Origin: an uncultured Chitinophaga sp.
GTDB taxonomy: Bacteria > Bacteroidota > Bacteroidia > Chitinophagales > Chitinophagaceae
Length of the DNA: 64,000 nucleotides
Direction: 5' to 3'
Assembly: GCF_937898475.1 (NCBI RefSeq)
Contig: NZ_CALEJS010000015.1
Span: 558,001-622,000, forward strand
In this document: piece after piece, positions 8,589-16,989 of the stretch
How positions within the stretch are numbered: the stretch's first letter is position 1
How the letters are laid out: each line of letters opens with the position of its first letter
Made by a program: the position numbers and the translations under genes
The notes under the pieces: generated by a model
The model's input: only the letters and a program-made list of their open reading frames with translations
Told to the model about the DNA's origin: nothing
The model's database searches: none

Positions 8589-10748
8589 TTAACTTAAGTC
8601 CTGGTTCATCACCGGCAAATGCCGTATACGCTTACCCGTTGCAGCAAAAATTGCATTTGTGAGCGCCGGCATCATATGGCCGACGGTGGCTTCTCCCACA
8701 CCGCCGGGCTTTTCATTGCTTGGCACAATAAAAGTGGAAATCTCCGGCATCTCATTGATCCGTAAGGTTTTGTAGTCATAGAAATTTCGCTGCTGCACCT
8801 TGCTGTCTTTAAAAGTGATCTCACTGTACAGGGCTGCAGACAGGCCAAATGCCAGGTTACTTTCCATCTGTGCTGCCACGCCATCGGGGTTGATGGCAAG
8901 GCCGCAGTCTATGGCACAGGTAACTTTCGTTACTCTTGGAGGCATTCCTTTTGAAACGGCTACTTCCGCCACCACCGCAGAAAAACTGCCTACTCCTTCA
9001 AACACGGCAACTCCTCTCCCATAACCTGGAGGCAAGGGCGATCCCCATCCGCTTTTTTCTGCCGCCAGGTTCAGTACGTTCACAAGGCGGGGCTCATCTT
9101 TGTACAACATACGGCGGTATGCTACAGGATCTTTTCCTGCGGCGTGTGCCAATTCGTCTGACAGACTTTCCATAGCAAAAATGGTATGGCTAAGGCCTAC
9201 AGCGCGCCAGTTATCCACAGATACCGGCCATACAGGAGTATTCAGCTCTATACGTTGATCAGGTATGCTTTTGACATGCGGTGCCGTTTGCATGCCTTCA
9301 ATAGAGAACATATCCACGCCATTGATAACGGCCACTTTTTCAAAAGGTCCGCCTGTCATCACAGACTGACCCACACTTATCTGTTTCCAGGCAACTGGTG
9401 TTCCGTTTTCATCAAGACCAACTTTAAAGCGGTGAAGGAAAGCCGGGCGGTACATACCACCCTGTATATCGTCTTCACGCGTCCATACTGTTTTTATCAG
9501 TTTGCCTGAAGCTTTGGCCACTTCAACTGCTTCCCGTACAAAGTCGGAACGGGTGATGTTCCTTCTTCCAAAAGAACCGCCCAGGAAAACGGTGTTGATG
9601 AACACCTTGTCTATTGGCAGACCTGTGATCTCAGCCGCCGCCTGCTGGTCGTTCGTGTGTGTTTGTGTGCCTGTCCAGATCTCACATTTATCTGCACTTA
9701 ACTTCACCGTACAGTTCAGCGGCTCCATTGGCGCATGTGCCAGAAAAGGCTGATAGTATTCTGCTTCCACAACATGCGCTGCCCGGCTGAGCGCTTCGTC
9801 CGGGTTACCGGAGCTGGTGGCTGGCAATCCGCCTTTAACGGCACGTTCTTTCAGCTCTGCCAGCAAGGCATCGCTGTTTATACCTGCCGCTTCACCAAAG
9901 TCCCATTCCACCCTGAGCGCATCGCGGCCTTTTTTTGCCGCCCAGAAATCATCGCCTAATACAGCCACACCACCAGGGATGGGCACTACCTGGCGAACGC
10001 CGGGAACAGCCATGGATGCAGCGGCATCATACTCCTTTACTTTGGCGCCGGGAAAAGGCGCCCGTGCGATCAGCGCGGTAAGTAACCCGGGAAACTGCAC
10101 ATCCATTCCGAAGATCGCCTTCCCGTTGATCTTGACGGGGGTGTCAAGCCGTTTTACTTTCTTGCCTATAAATTTCCACTCCGCCGGGTCCTTTAACGGA
10201 ACATCGGCAGGAAGTGGCAGTGCGGCAGCATCTTCTACCAGCTCACCGTAACGTATTTTTTTATCGCCGATGATCACGTGGCCATCTGCTGTGCGGCAAT
10301 CCTTTACAGCCACATGATAACGGCTGGCCGCCGCCTGCACCAGTAATTGGCGGGCGGTGGCGCCGGCCTTGCGGTAACGGTCATATTCAGATAAGAGACT
10401 GGTAGAGCCGCCGGTACGCTGTGTAGCATATATAGTGTGGTAAAAGGCGGCAGCGGCGGGAGCGTGTTCCGCCTGGATGGTTTGCCAGCTGGCATCCAGC
10501 TCTTCTGCTATCAGCATGCTGAGGGATGTCCAGATGCCCTGGCCCATTTCACAGTGTGAGAGAATAACGGTAACCGTGTCATCCGATCCGATACGGAGGT
10601 ATGCATTGGGCGTAAATACCGTTTCTCCGGCTGCCTGTAATTTTTTCACAAGGCGTGCGGGAACATTGAATGCAATAACCAGCCCTCCTGTGGCCAGTGC
10701 AGCTGTTCTGATGAACTGCCGGCGATCGAGCAATTGGGGTGTTGACAT
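8589..10748 (-). CDS. Molybdopterin-binding subunit of an aldehyde/isoquinoline oxidoreductase-type enzyme, Tat-exported (cassette 1)
   Basis: This 719-residue protein carries a twin-arginine signal (DRRQFIRTAALATGG near residues 8-22), implying folded, cofactor-loaded export to the periplasm. The CO-dehydrogenase/xanthine-dehydrogenase-like large-subunit fold follows. The active-site loop GVGEATV near the C-terminus holds the putative catalytic Glu, and GGSFGRRN is a molybdopterin-contact loop. The start is the ATG at 10748; the 24 residues upstream read no Tat signal and are discarded. The domain order is that of IorB (one polypeptide, two repeats of the aldehyde-oxidase fold). The real substrate, probably an N-heterocycle or aldehyde, is not readable. 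Confidence 0.9.
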   Translation of the reverse strand: MSTPQLLDRRQFIRTAALATGGLVIAFNVPARLVKKLQAAGETVFTPNAYLRIGSDDTVTVILSHCEMGQGIWTSLSMLIAEELDASWQTIQAEHAPAAAAFYHTIYATQRTGGSTSLLSEYDRYRKAGATARQLLVQAAASRYHVAVKDCRTADGHVIIGDKKIRYGELVEDAAALPLPADVPLKDPAEWKFIGKKVKRLDTPVKINGKAIFGMDVQFPGLLTALIARAPFPGAKVKEYDAAASMAVPGVRQVVPIPGGVAVLGDDFWAAKKGRDALRVEWDFGEAAGINSDALLAELKERAVKGGLPATSSGNPDEALSRAAHVVEAEYYQPFLAHAPMEPLNCTVKLSADKCEIWTGTQTHTNDQQAAAEITGLPIDKVFINTVFLGGSFGRRNITRSDFVREAVEVAKASGKLIKTVWTREDDIQGGMYRPAFLHRFKVGLDENGTPVAWKQISVGQSVMTGGPFEKVAVINGVDMFSIEGMQTAPHVKSIPDQRIELNTPVWPVSVDNWRAVGLSHTIFAMESLSDELAHAAGKDPVAYRRMLYKDEPRLVNVLNLAAEKSGWGSPLPPGYGRGVAVFEGVGSFSAVVAEVAVSKGMPPRVTKVTCAIDCGLAINPDGVAAQMESNLAFGLSAALYSEITFKDSKVQQRNFYDYKTLRINEMPEISTFIVPSNEKPGGVGEATVGHMMPALTNAIFAATGKRIRHLPVMNQDLS

Positions 10749-10911
10749 AATTTTGGTTTTAAACGGCTCAATAAAGTAAGGATAGTAACAGGGGGATTGT
10801 GAGACTACACTGATCTGCAAGCACTCAATAAATTTAAAAAAATTCCTGCAAAACTTTTTATGGTTTTTTGATACCGCTTAAAACTGTTAGTACGGGTAGC
10901 TGTAACTGGGG

Positions 10912-12045
10912 TTATCTGATCCGGTTATATTTCCTGAGCATGTTCATTACCTTTTCCATGGGAAGCGCTTCTACCATATGACCATCTCTTCCTTGCATAC
11001 CGGTGGCGGCAAAGAGCGAGTTAATGATCGCTTCTTCCGTTGCCTCTATTGCCGCCATGAACAAAGGTGTAACGTATTCATTATGCAGCACTGGAACGGA
11101 TTGTACCGGGCCCGTCGGCGCGTAAGGTATACGAACAGCATCCGCAGTGGAAAAAGCGATCACATAGTCGCCACTGCCATTGGAGGCAATTCCGCCTGTT
11201 TTTGCAAGGCCCATAAAAGCTCTTTTGGCCAGCCGTTCCAGGTTACGGCTGTCTACCGGTGCATCGGTGGCGACAACGATCATACAGGAGCCGTCTACCT
11301 TATTGTTCAGCTGTTCGCTGAATTCGAACTTTCCCAGCTCCTCGCCCACCGGCACACCATCGATCTGCAGCATACCGCCGAAATTGGTTTGCACCAGCAC
11401 CCCAACAGTGTATCCACCCAGCTGTTGCGGCAATTTACGGGATGCAGTACCGATGCCACCCTTGAAACCGAAACAGATGGTGCCGGTGCCCGCGCCCACG
11501 CTGCCTTCCTGCACAGGGCCTGTCTGGGCATGCTGCAACGCCTGCAGCACATCCTGCCTGGTTACCGGTCGGCTGCGGATATCATTCAGCCAGCTGTCGT
11601 TCGTTTCTCCCACCACAGCATTTACAGAGCGCACGTTCTCATTGCCTTTTTGCTGCAGCGTATATTCAATCAGCGCATCCATGGCGGTGGGCACGTTCAA
11701 CGTATTGGTGAGCACAACCGGTGTTTCAAGGTTACCCAGCTCAGCCACCTGCGTGCTGCCGGCCAGTTTACCGAAACCATTGCCGGCAAAGACGGCAGCC
11801 GGCACTTTCTGCTGAAAGATATTGCCTTCATAGGGCAGTATTGCGGTAACGCCCGTACGAACATCACCGCCTTTTATAATGGTAGTATGTCCAACTTTCA
11901 CACCAGGTACGTCAGTTATAGCGTTCCACTGCCCGGTGGGCATTACGCCGATACGCAGACCCAGATCGCGGGCGCGCTGGGTTGTCTGGCCATTCGTTGT
12001 CTGTAATAAAGCAAGTAAAACGAAAACAATGAGGGTGATGCGCAT
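10912..12045 (-). CDS. P1-family (S58, DmpA-like) aminopeptidase
   Basis: The 377-residue protein has a signal peptide (to about residue 20) and a peptidase S58 fold. The self-processing site is at Gly252-Ser253 in VDGSCMIVVATDAP, where DmpA/BapA-type enzymes cleave themselves and free the N-terminal nucleophile Ser253. The VGAGTG loop (about 183-188) and the Asn residues of LTNTLNVPTA are the expected helper elements. DmpA enzymes release N-terminal amino acids, D-amino acid amides or beta-peptides. The predicted location is periplasmic or outer membrane. The gene is upstream of the cassette-1 IorB gene and probably transcribed separately, with a ~160-base gap. Confidence 0.88.
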   Translation of the reverse strand: MRITLIVFVLLALLQTTNGQTTQRARDLGLRIGVMPTGQWNAITDVPGVKVGHTTIIKGGDVRTGVTAILPYEGNIFQQKVPAAVFAGNGFGKLAGSTQVAELGNLETPVVLTNTLNVPTAMDALIEYTLQQKGNENVRSVNAVVGETNDSWLNDIRSRPVTRQDVLQALQHAQTGPVQEGSVGAGTGTICFGFKGGIGTASRKLPQQLGGYTVGVLVQTNFGGMLQIDGVPVGEELGKFEFSEQLNNKVDGSCMIVVATDAPVDSRNLERLAKRAFMGLAKTGGIASNGSGDYVIAFSTADAVRIPYAPTGPVQSVPVLHNEYVTPLFMAAIEATEEAIINSLFAATGMQGRDGHMVEALPMEKVMNMLRKYNRIR

Positions 12046-12082
12046 AGGAATGAAAATAATAAAAAATAATGACTGGCTGGTA

Positions 12083-12541
12083 TCAGTAAGCCAACAGGCG
12101 GCCGCAGGTTATCACAGCAATCCAGAGAACTATGGACAGCAGGGCCATGAGCTTAGCCCTGGTAGGGGTTCGCTGCTTTTCCGGTATGCGATCAATGAGG
12201 CGATGGAATAGCAAGGCGTTTAGTCCGGCGGTAACCAGCAACAGCATTTTCAGCCAGAACACCGGGTTGCTGGTAAGCGTTATCGCATTGGTAATGAAAA
12301 GCAGGAGGCCCGAAGGAACGATCAGTAAGAGCCCTCTTTTTGACCAGGGCAATAAATGACGGGCCAGACCTGCTACCGGAAGCTCTTTTGAAAAGCCCAG
12401 CAGGCGCAGATCGAACATGAAGGCTGCGCCTGCCAGCATAACAATGCCTGTAATATGGATGATCTCAAGGATAGGATATGCCCAGGTTGAATCGCGGATA
12501 GCACCCGCCAGCGGGCTGTTTTCCAGGTAGGCCGCAATCAA
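12083..12541 (-). CDS. DUF6644/DUF2214-like integral membrane protein
   Basis: The 152-residue protein has four predicted helices. Its head (WAYPILEIIHITGIVMLAG, then FDLRLLG) matches the pattern of DUF6644, with conserved His residues in helix positions that could bind heme. Its ATG overlaps the stop of the upstream DUF6152 gene by 4 bases (ATGA), so the two are translationally coupled. Function is unknown in both families; they are often found together in Bacteroidota and Proteobacteria, which suggests one membrane/periplasm complex. Confidence 0.7.
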   Translation of the reverse strand: MIAAYLENSPLAGAIRDSTWAYPILEIIHITGIVMLAGAAFMFDLRLLGFSKELPVAGLARHLLPWSKRGLLLIVPSGLLLFITNAITLTSNPVFWLKMLLLVTAGLNALLFHRLIDRIPEKQRTPTRAKLMALLSIVLWIAVITCGRLLAY

Positions 12542-12891
12542 CGCAGTTCATATTTCTGGTTATTGATAAAGATCCTTTCCGCACGCATTTCGTTCTTGAT
12601 CTTCTTGTGCGGGTACCCCACTACGCGCAGGGAGGCGCCTTTCTTAACCATATCGGCGGTAACTCCACGGGTTTGCATGCGGCTGACGGGCGCCAATACC
12701 ACCGTCCATTCTTTCTTATTATCCGTGACCTTTATAGTGGCGTGCGGGTTCTCGTAAGCAGACTCCTGGATAACGCCGGTGTAATCAAGCACCTTTTTCT
12801 GGTCATAGTTAGCCCAGCCGTGATGCAGCGGGGAGAAAGACATGCATAAGAAAATGAGGAGCAGGGCGAAGGTGTTCTTTAGTAAGACCAT
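12538..12891 (-). CDS. DUF6152-like secreted protein
   Basis: The 117-residue protein has a signal peptide (to about residue 27). A compact beta domain follows whose elements (HHGWANYDQKKVLDYTG, YENPHATIKV, and a G-x-x-LRVVGY strand) match DUF6152, a periplasmic family usually encoded next to DUF6644-type membrane proteins. The His pair near residues 23-24 and the NPHA motif could bind metal. Its gene overlaps the DUF6644-like gene by 4 bases, implying coupled expression. Function is unknown. Confidence 0.7.
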   Translation of the reverse strand: MVLLKNTFALLLIFLCMSFSPLHHGWANYDQKKVLDYTGVIQESAYENPHATIKVTDNKKEWTVVLAPVSRMQTRGVTADMVKKGASLRVVGYPHKKIKNEMRAERIFINNQKYELR

Positions 12892-12967
12892 AGCGGGTAT
12901 TATTTAGCGGTTTACTAATAAAAAACATTTTAAAGATACGCCATTTACCCTTACGCTCCTGCCCTGC

Positions 12968-13216
12968 TTATTGTTGCGGCGCCTCATGCACACACTCCCT
13001 GCCCCAGCCGGGGTGATGGGCGGTCCGCCAGCCGCCAAAGCGGAAGAACAGCATATTGGCAGACAGGAAAAGCACGATAGCCAGTATGGCCGCAACTCGT
13101 GAAATGACGGTCAGCGTGCGGTTCCTGGCAAATGGTCCGAAAACATACCCGATGATAAACACCATGCAGGCAATGAACAGTATCCTGAAGAAAATGAATG
13201 CGAAGATCATAACCAT
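12968..13216 (-). CDS. Small two-helix membrane protein, unknown
   Basis: The 82-residue frame has two strongly hydrophobic segments (about residues 3-25 and 37-58) and a soluble tail reading RFGGWRTAHHPGWGRECVHE with two adjacent His and a Cys. The gene lies on the same strand 76 bases upstream of the DUF6152 gene. I do not recognise a family. Other frames here are longer on paper, but the hydrophobic profile and position favour this one. Confidence 0.45.
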   Translation of the reverse strand: MVMIFAFIFFRILFIACMVFIIGYVFGPFARNRTLTVISRVAAILAIVLFLSANMLFFRFGGWRTAHHPGWGRECVHEAPQQ

Positions 13217-13363
13217 TAGTTTTTAAAGTTCTTAAAATCAATTGCTGAAACAAAGCTACGGCACTGCTACAGGCCTCCCGGTGCAGAATAGATCAGGGCA
13301 GGAAATGTAGATACAAAACGGCGAATTCTGTATAAATAAAGAATCGCTAAATTGGCTGCTGCA

Positions 13364-13987
13364 ATGGAAAAACTGAGGTACTCCTTTTACAACCGTCCAG
13401 ATGTACTGCTTATTGCCAGGGAATTGCTGGGCAAGGTGCTGGTAACAAGGCTCAATGGTTTCACCACCACCGGGCGCATCGTTGAAACAGAGGCCTATGC
13501 AGGTGTAACTGACCGCGCCTCTCACGCCTATGGCGGAAGGCGTACCGCCCGTACGGAAGTAATGTTCGGCAAAGGCGGTGCCGCTTACGTATACCTGATC
13601 TACGGCATCCACCATCTGCTCAATGTGGTGACCAACAGGAAAGATGTGCCGCATGCCGTGCTGATAAGGGCTATAGAGCCGCTTTCGGGCATTGAGCACA
13701 TGCTAAAACGTGCTGGTAAGGACCGCTGGGATTATACCCTGGGTAAAGGCCCCGGCAATGTGTCAAAAGCCCTGGGCATCACTACCGCTTATACAGGCTG
13801 GGACCTCACTGGCAATGACATCTACATTGCTGCAGATGGTTTTACCCCTCCCGCAGACGCCATAATAGCTACGCCACGCATAGGTGTAGATTATGCCGGA
13901 GCAGATGCATTGCTGCCCTACCGGTTCATCCTGAAGGATAACCCATATGTAAGCGGTAAGCGGATCAATAACAGGCTTATGAGTTGA
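13364..13987 (+). CDS. DNA-3-methyladenine glycosylase (AAG/MPG family)
   Basis: The 207-residue protein matches the AAG fold. It has the N-terminal LLGKVLVT segment, the VETEAYAG motif with the catalytic Glu, the HAYGGRRTAR loop, the intercalating-Tyr region VYLIYGIHHLLNVVT, and a C-terminal RIGVDYAGADALLPYRF strand. The enzyme excises alkylated purines in base-excision repair. The start is ATG 13364; a TTG at 13352 would add only MAAA. It is convergent with the SRPBCC gene, and the stops overlap by 11 bases. Confidence 0.95.
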   Translation: MEKLRYSFYNRPDVLLIARELLGKVLVTRLNGFTTTGRIVETEAYAGVTDRASHAYGGRRTARTEVMFGKGGAAYVYLIYGIHHLLNVVTNRKDVPHAVLIRAIEPLSGIEHMLKRAGKDRWDYTLGKGPGNVSKALGITTAYTGWDLTGNDIYIAADGFTPPADAIIATPRIGVDYAGADALLPYRFILKDNPYVSGKRINNRLMS

Positions 13988-14477
13988 TTACGGCGGTAAG
14001 TTTTTCGTTGCGGTTCCGCAGATCTATACCGCCTTCCATGAGTGATTTGAGGTTCACCAGGTAAAAGAGCCAGCCGCCCTGGCAGCCAATGTGGTAGTTG
14101 AATTTTGCGTCTTCATCAGTTGGAATGTTTTCCTGCGTTAATTCAACAACAGTAACGCCTTCCATTGTTTTGATACGAACGCTTACCGTGCCTGCTTTTC
14201 CAAAGATAAATTGAAGGAAATCCTTCCCGTTGGCAGCCAGTACATTCCCGGTTTCCGTTACACTGTCCGGGAAGCCAAACCATCGCCACTCATAAGTATC
14301 GCCCGGTGCAATCCTTTGCTCTTTTTCCTTTACCGCCCCTTCCCGGCTGGTGAACAATGCCTGCCGGAGGAAGAAACTTTCAAGTCCCCCGGAGCTGGTC
14401 CAGCGGTCGTAGATCTCCTGTATGGACGCATTGACAGGGATCCTTAATGTAAACTGACTCCAGTCTTTCTTTTGCAT
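13977..14477 (-). CDS. SRPBCC/AHSA1-like START-domain protein
   Basis: The 166-residue protein has the AHSA1 activator-domain pattern: a first beta strand (FTLRIPVNASIQEIYDRWT), a bulky hydrophobic cavity, and the late helix near QGGWLFYLVNLKSLMEGG that closes the cavity. These proteins bind hydrophobic ligands or act as co-chaperone-like factors. The role is unknown. It is convergent with, and overlaps by 11 bases, the 3-methyladenine glycosylase gene. Confidence 0.75.
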   Translation of the reverse strand: MQKKDWSQFTLRIPVNASIQEIYDRWTSSGGLESFFLRQALFTSREGAVKEKEQRIAPGDTYEWRWFGFPDSVTETGNVLAANGKDFLQFIFGKAGTVSVRIKTMEGVTVVELTQENIPTDEDAKFNYHIGCQGGWLFYLVNLKSLMEGGIDLRNRNEKLTAVINS

Positions 14478-14766
14478 AACATATGTTTTTCAGGGATTGA
14501 ACTACGCATGGGGCTGAACAGGGCCGCTGCTGCCTCCGCGTCCTGAACAAGGTTGTAAGATGCTTGCGTTTTAGCCGTCACACAACTAAGTTATACCGAA
14601 AAATTATTTTTCAATAAAATATTACCATTCGGATAAGATTATTCGTTATTAGTATATAAAAAACACCAGTTGACGAAAATGAAGTGTATTTCAATTTCCC
14701 TTACATTTATATCTCCTTCTTTAACCCAATACACCCCGCCCCTTTTTCACCCCTAAATCATTTTAC
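14478..14766. other. AT-rich promoter gap with no gene
   Basis: About 290 bases separate the divergent SRPBCC gene and the YD-repeat-like lipoprotein. It is AT-rich in the middle, with a weak partially complementary ataccgaa/ttcggata pair. I see no gene, repeat family member or recognisable -33/-7 pair. Confidence 0.5.
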
Positions 14767-15540
14767 ATGAAACGCACTTTAATTCCCTCAGTACCGCTTG
14801 TTCTGATTACTATCAGTTCGCTGCTATCACCCGCCTGTAAGAAAGAAGACCACCATCCGGATGGGCACCCACAATGCAGTATCCAGCAGCTAAAAGGAGA
14901 TCTTGGATTTGCATTAAGTGACAGCGCTGTTTTTGTCTATAATGCCAAAGGAGACCCTGTGAGCATTACAAGGACTATTCCTACCACCGGACATCCTAAT
15001 TACCTGTTTTATTATGATGCTCATCGCAGGTTAACAGACTACATAGGCGTGTATAGCGACGGTGTGCATTTTGAGTTCAGGCGCCGTTACGGCTACGACA
15101 GCAAGAACAGGATCGTGCAGGATACCCTCTTCACCTTTGGCGCATTAACAGACCCGCCGCAGCAGTGGTACGTGGAGCTTATTACAACCTACACCTATGA
15201 TGCCCGGAACAGGATTATCCGCCAGGATGATCAGCATCCACGCACCGGCGGCAGATATATAATGCGCTATGTCTATAACGAGGAAGGCAATCTTGAAAAG
15301 GTATACAATGGCAACAGCGTTATTTTTACCTATACCTACGACAACAAGGTCAACCTCCACCGCACGCATCCCGTTTGGCAGTTTATTGACCGGGATTTCA
15401 GCGTTAATAATCCTTTCCAGGCAATAACTTATAATAAACGGGGATTACCGCTGAAGGTCGAAAGCGATCCTACAAAATTCGATAAATATTTTCTTGGCAT
15501 CGCTTATCACCAGCTGGAAGTCAGCTATAGTTGCCGCTAG
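14767..15540 (+). CDS. YD-repeat-like (DUF4595-type) surface lipoprotein
   Basis: The 257-residue protein has a lipobox ending SPACKKED with Cys24. The residues after it (KKED) resemble the lipoprotein export signal that sends lipoproteins to the Bacteroidota cell surface. The body consists of repeated strands of the YDxxxRLxxx type (YDAHRRLTDY, YDSKNRIVQD, YTYDARNRIIRQ, and YTYDNKVNLHR) as in RHS/YD repeats and Bacteroidota DUF4595 lipoproteins. Function is unknown. A paralogue without a lipobox lies at 19875; both share a NKVNxHRTHPxWQFID block. Confidence 0.75.
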   Translation: MKRTLIPSVPLVLITISSLLSPACKKEDHHPDGHPQCSIQQLKGDLGFALSDSAVFVYNAKGDPVSITRTIPTTGHPNYLFYYDAHRRLTDYIGVYSDGVHFEFRRRYGYDSKNRIVQDTLFTFGALTDPPQQWYVELITTYTYDARNRIIRQDDQHPRTGGRYIMRYVYNEEGNLEKVYNGNSVIFTYTYDNKVNLHRTHPVWQFIDRDFSVNNPFQAITYNKRGLPLKVESDPTKFDKYFLGIAYHQLEVSYSCR

Positions 15541-15581
15541 ACTGGGGCGTTATGCTCAGGTTAACAACGTTTGTTTTTTAT

Positions 15582-15795
15582 AGGATTGCTTCGGCCGGCT
15601 CCCCGCTAATGCCCTCCGGGCTTCGCAATCACGGGATTGCAGACCCGGTCTTCATTCGCACGTCATTGCGACACGCAGCGCAGCCCTGCGCGTGGGGCGA
15701 CGAAGCAATCCTTTCAAACGGCAAACAGGTCTTCATTCGCGCGTCATTGCGAGAAGCTCACAGTCCTGCGCGTGGGGCGACGATGCAATCTTCTA
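15582..15795. repeat. REP-like element with gtcattgcga / gaagcaatcc ends
   Basis: Three units lie head to tail. The first starts aggattgcttcg (15582-15593), whose exact complement cgaagcaatcct is at 15701-15712. The second and third each run from gtcttcattcgc, then cgtcattgcga, to cctgcgcgtggggcgacg and gcaatc. The same vocabulary occurs at 58893-59046. The gtcattgcgag/gaagcaatc signature is, from memory, seen in unrelated genomes across phyla as a small palindromic repeat; it encodes no protein here. It fills most of the 332-base gap after the lipoprotein gene. Confidence 0.7.
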
Positions 15796-15872
15796 AATAA
15801 GTAACAGTACTGCGTGTAGCTTTACAACGAAACGCTAATACCCTTTTAAATTTTACTCGTTAAAAAACGGAA

Positions 15873-16238
15873 CTATTTCAAACGGGCGGTTTCCTGTTCC
15901 AGGAACTGGCGGAATCTTTCGCGCAGCTGGCGGTGGTATTGGATCATTTGCCTGGCTTCTTCTGAAATAACGGAACCACCTCCCTTTTCTCCTCCCGTGC
16001 TGGTAAGTACAAAGGGCCGGGCGGCCATGGTGTTCATATTATTGACCAGGTCCCAGGCTTTTTTGTAAGACATACCCATCCGATGGGCCGCCTGTTTGAT
16101 AGACCCTGTCTCGGCAATATGCTCCAGTAACTCTACCGGACCTGGCCCAAAAAAACGGGTGCCCTTGTTTTCGATCCAGAGGCTTCCGTTCACCCTGAAG
16201 TCACCCTGCTTCAGTATTTCCCTGATCATTTTTTCCAT
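15873..16238 (-). CDS. ModE N-terminal-type winged-helix regulator
   Basis: The 121-residue protein resembles the DNA-binding domain of ModE. It has an N-terminal strand (GSLWIENKGTRFFG), a helix-turn-helix in HIAETGSIKQAAHRMGMSY with recognition helix KKAWDLVNNMN, and a Gly-rich wing (STGGEKGGGSVI). No C-terminal molybdate-binding (MOP/TOBE) domain follows, so it would bind DNA without direct oxyanion sensing unless another factor is used. ModE relatives control molybdate uptake and molybdoenzymes. Its place 121 bases after the molybdenum-enzyme cassette makes that operon the obvious target, but this is inference. Confidence 0.85.
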   Translation of the reverse strand: MEKMIREILKQGDFRVNGSLWIENKGTRFFGPGPVELLEHIAETGSIKQAAHRMGMSYKKAWDLVNNMNTMAARPFVLTSTGGEKGGGSVISEEARQMIQYHRQLRERFRQFLEQETARLK

Positions 16239-16359
16239 AAATCATGCTGCGATAAAATTGCCGGTTATCAGTAACAGCAGTCAGTATCTTCGCGCCCGTC
16301 ACGCAAAACCGGCAACCGTCAAGTATTAGCTTGTCGCAGAATGAAAGTACAAATTTTAA

Positions 16360-16983
16360 TTATTTATCAGGCAGGTAGGCGCCGGTTTCTATCCAGGTCC
16401 TGAACTGCCTGGCAAACTCTTCATGCGCCATGGGGGGCAGCGCACGGCCTTCACCGGGGTTCCAGCATCCCACCACCAGCTTGTCAAAGGAAACGTGTTC
16501 TATGAGCTGCTCTTTTGTTTTATGGCCGTTCAGGGAAGGATCCAGCAGCTGCGCGGCCAGTTCCCTGGGAGATTTACCTTCAAACACCATTTTCATATCT
16601 GCAGGCGGCAGGTGCCAGTTGGGATTGCCGGGCGGCATATGCAGTCCGGGCGTATTTTCCGGCTGGTGGCAATTGGAGCATTTCATAGCGTATAGTCCCT
16701 TACCATCAGGGCCACGCTGTACGTTCATGGTATGGATGTGGCTGTCTTCCCCCTGTAAGGGCGCATCGCCGGCCGGATGACAGTTCATGCAACGCGGGTG
16801 CATCAGCACACTGTACGCGGCAAGGAACGCCTTTTTGGACGCCACGCTGTCTTTCTTCGGTGGTCCGTCGTTCAACAGGCCGCTGCCTGTTGTATTGAAA
16901 GACAATGCTATCGCTGATACGGCGCTGACCATAAACAGCAGGTAGACAATCTTTCCTGGTCTGTAATTTCTGATGTTGGCCAT
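16360..16983 (-). CDS. Di-heme c-type cytochrome, electron acceptor for the molybdoenzyme cassette
   Basis: The 207-residue protein has an N-terminal membrane/signal helix (about residues 11-28) and two CxxCH heme sites, CMNCH (65-69) and CSNCH (102-106). The loop around MPPGNPNWHLPP supplies further Met/His ligand candidates. The gene starts 6 bases after the IorB gene stops, so it belongs to the same transcript. In isoquinoline-type systems the enzyme is periplasmic, so an exported cytochrome is the expected acceptor. Confidence 0.88.
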   Translation of the reverse strand: MANIRNYRPGKIVYLLFMVSAVSAIALSFNTTGSGLLNDGPPKKDSVASKKAFLAAYSVLMHPRCMNCHPAGDAPLQGEDSHIHTMNVQRGPDGKGLYAMKCSNCHQPENTPGLHMPPGNPNWHLPPADMKMVFEGKSPRELAAQLLDPSLNGHKTKEQLIEHVSFDKLVVGCWNPGEGRALPPMAHEEFARQFRTWIETGAYLPDK

Positions 16984-16989
16984 AATAAT

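Noticed and set aside
10978..12006. 342-codon open frame on the plus strand
   Set aside because: It is opposite the P1-family peptidase, which has a signal peptide and the Gly-Ser processing site.
13352..13363. TTG start for the 3-methyladenine glycosylase
   Set aside because: It would add only MAAA; the ATG at 13364 begins directly at the conserved head of the protein.
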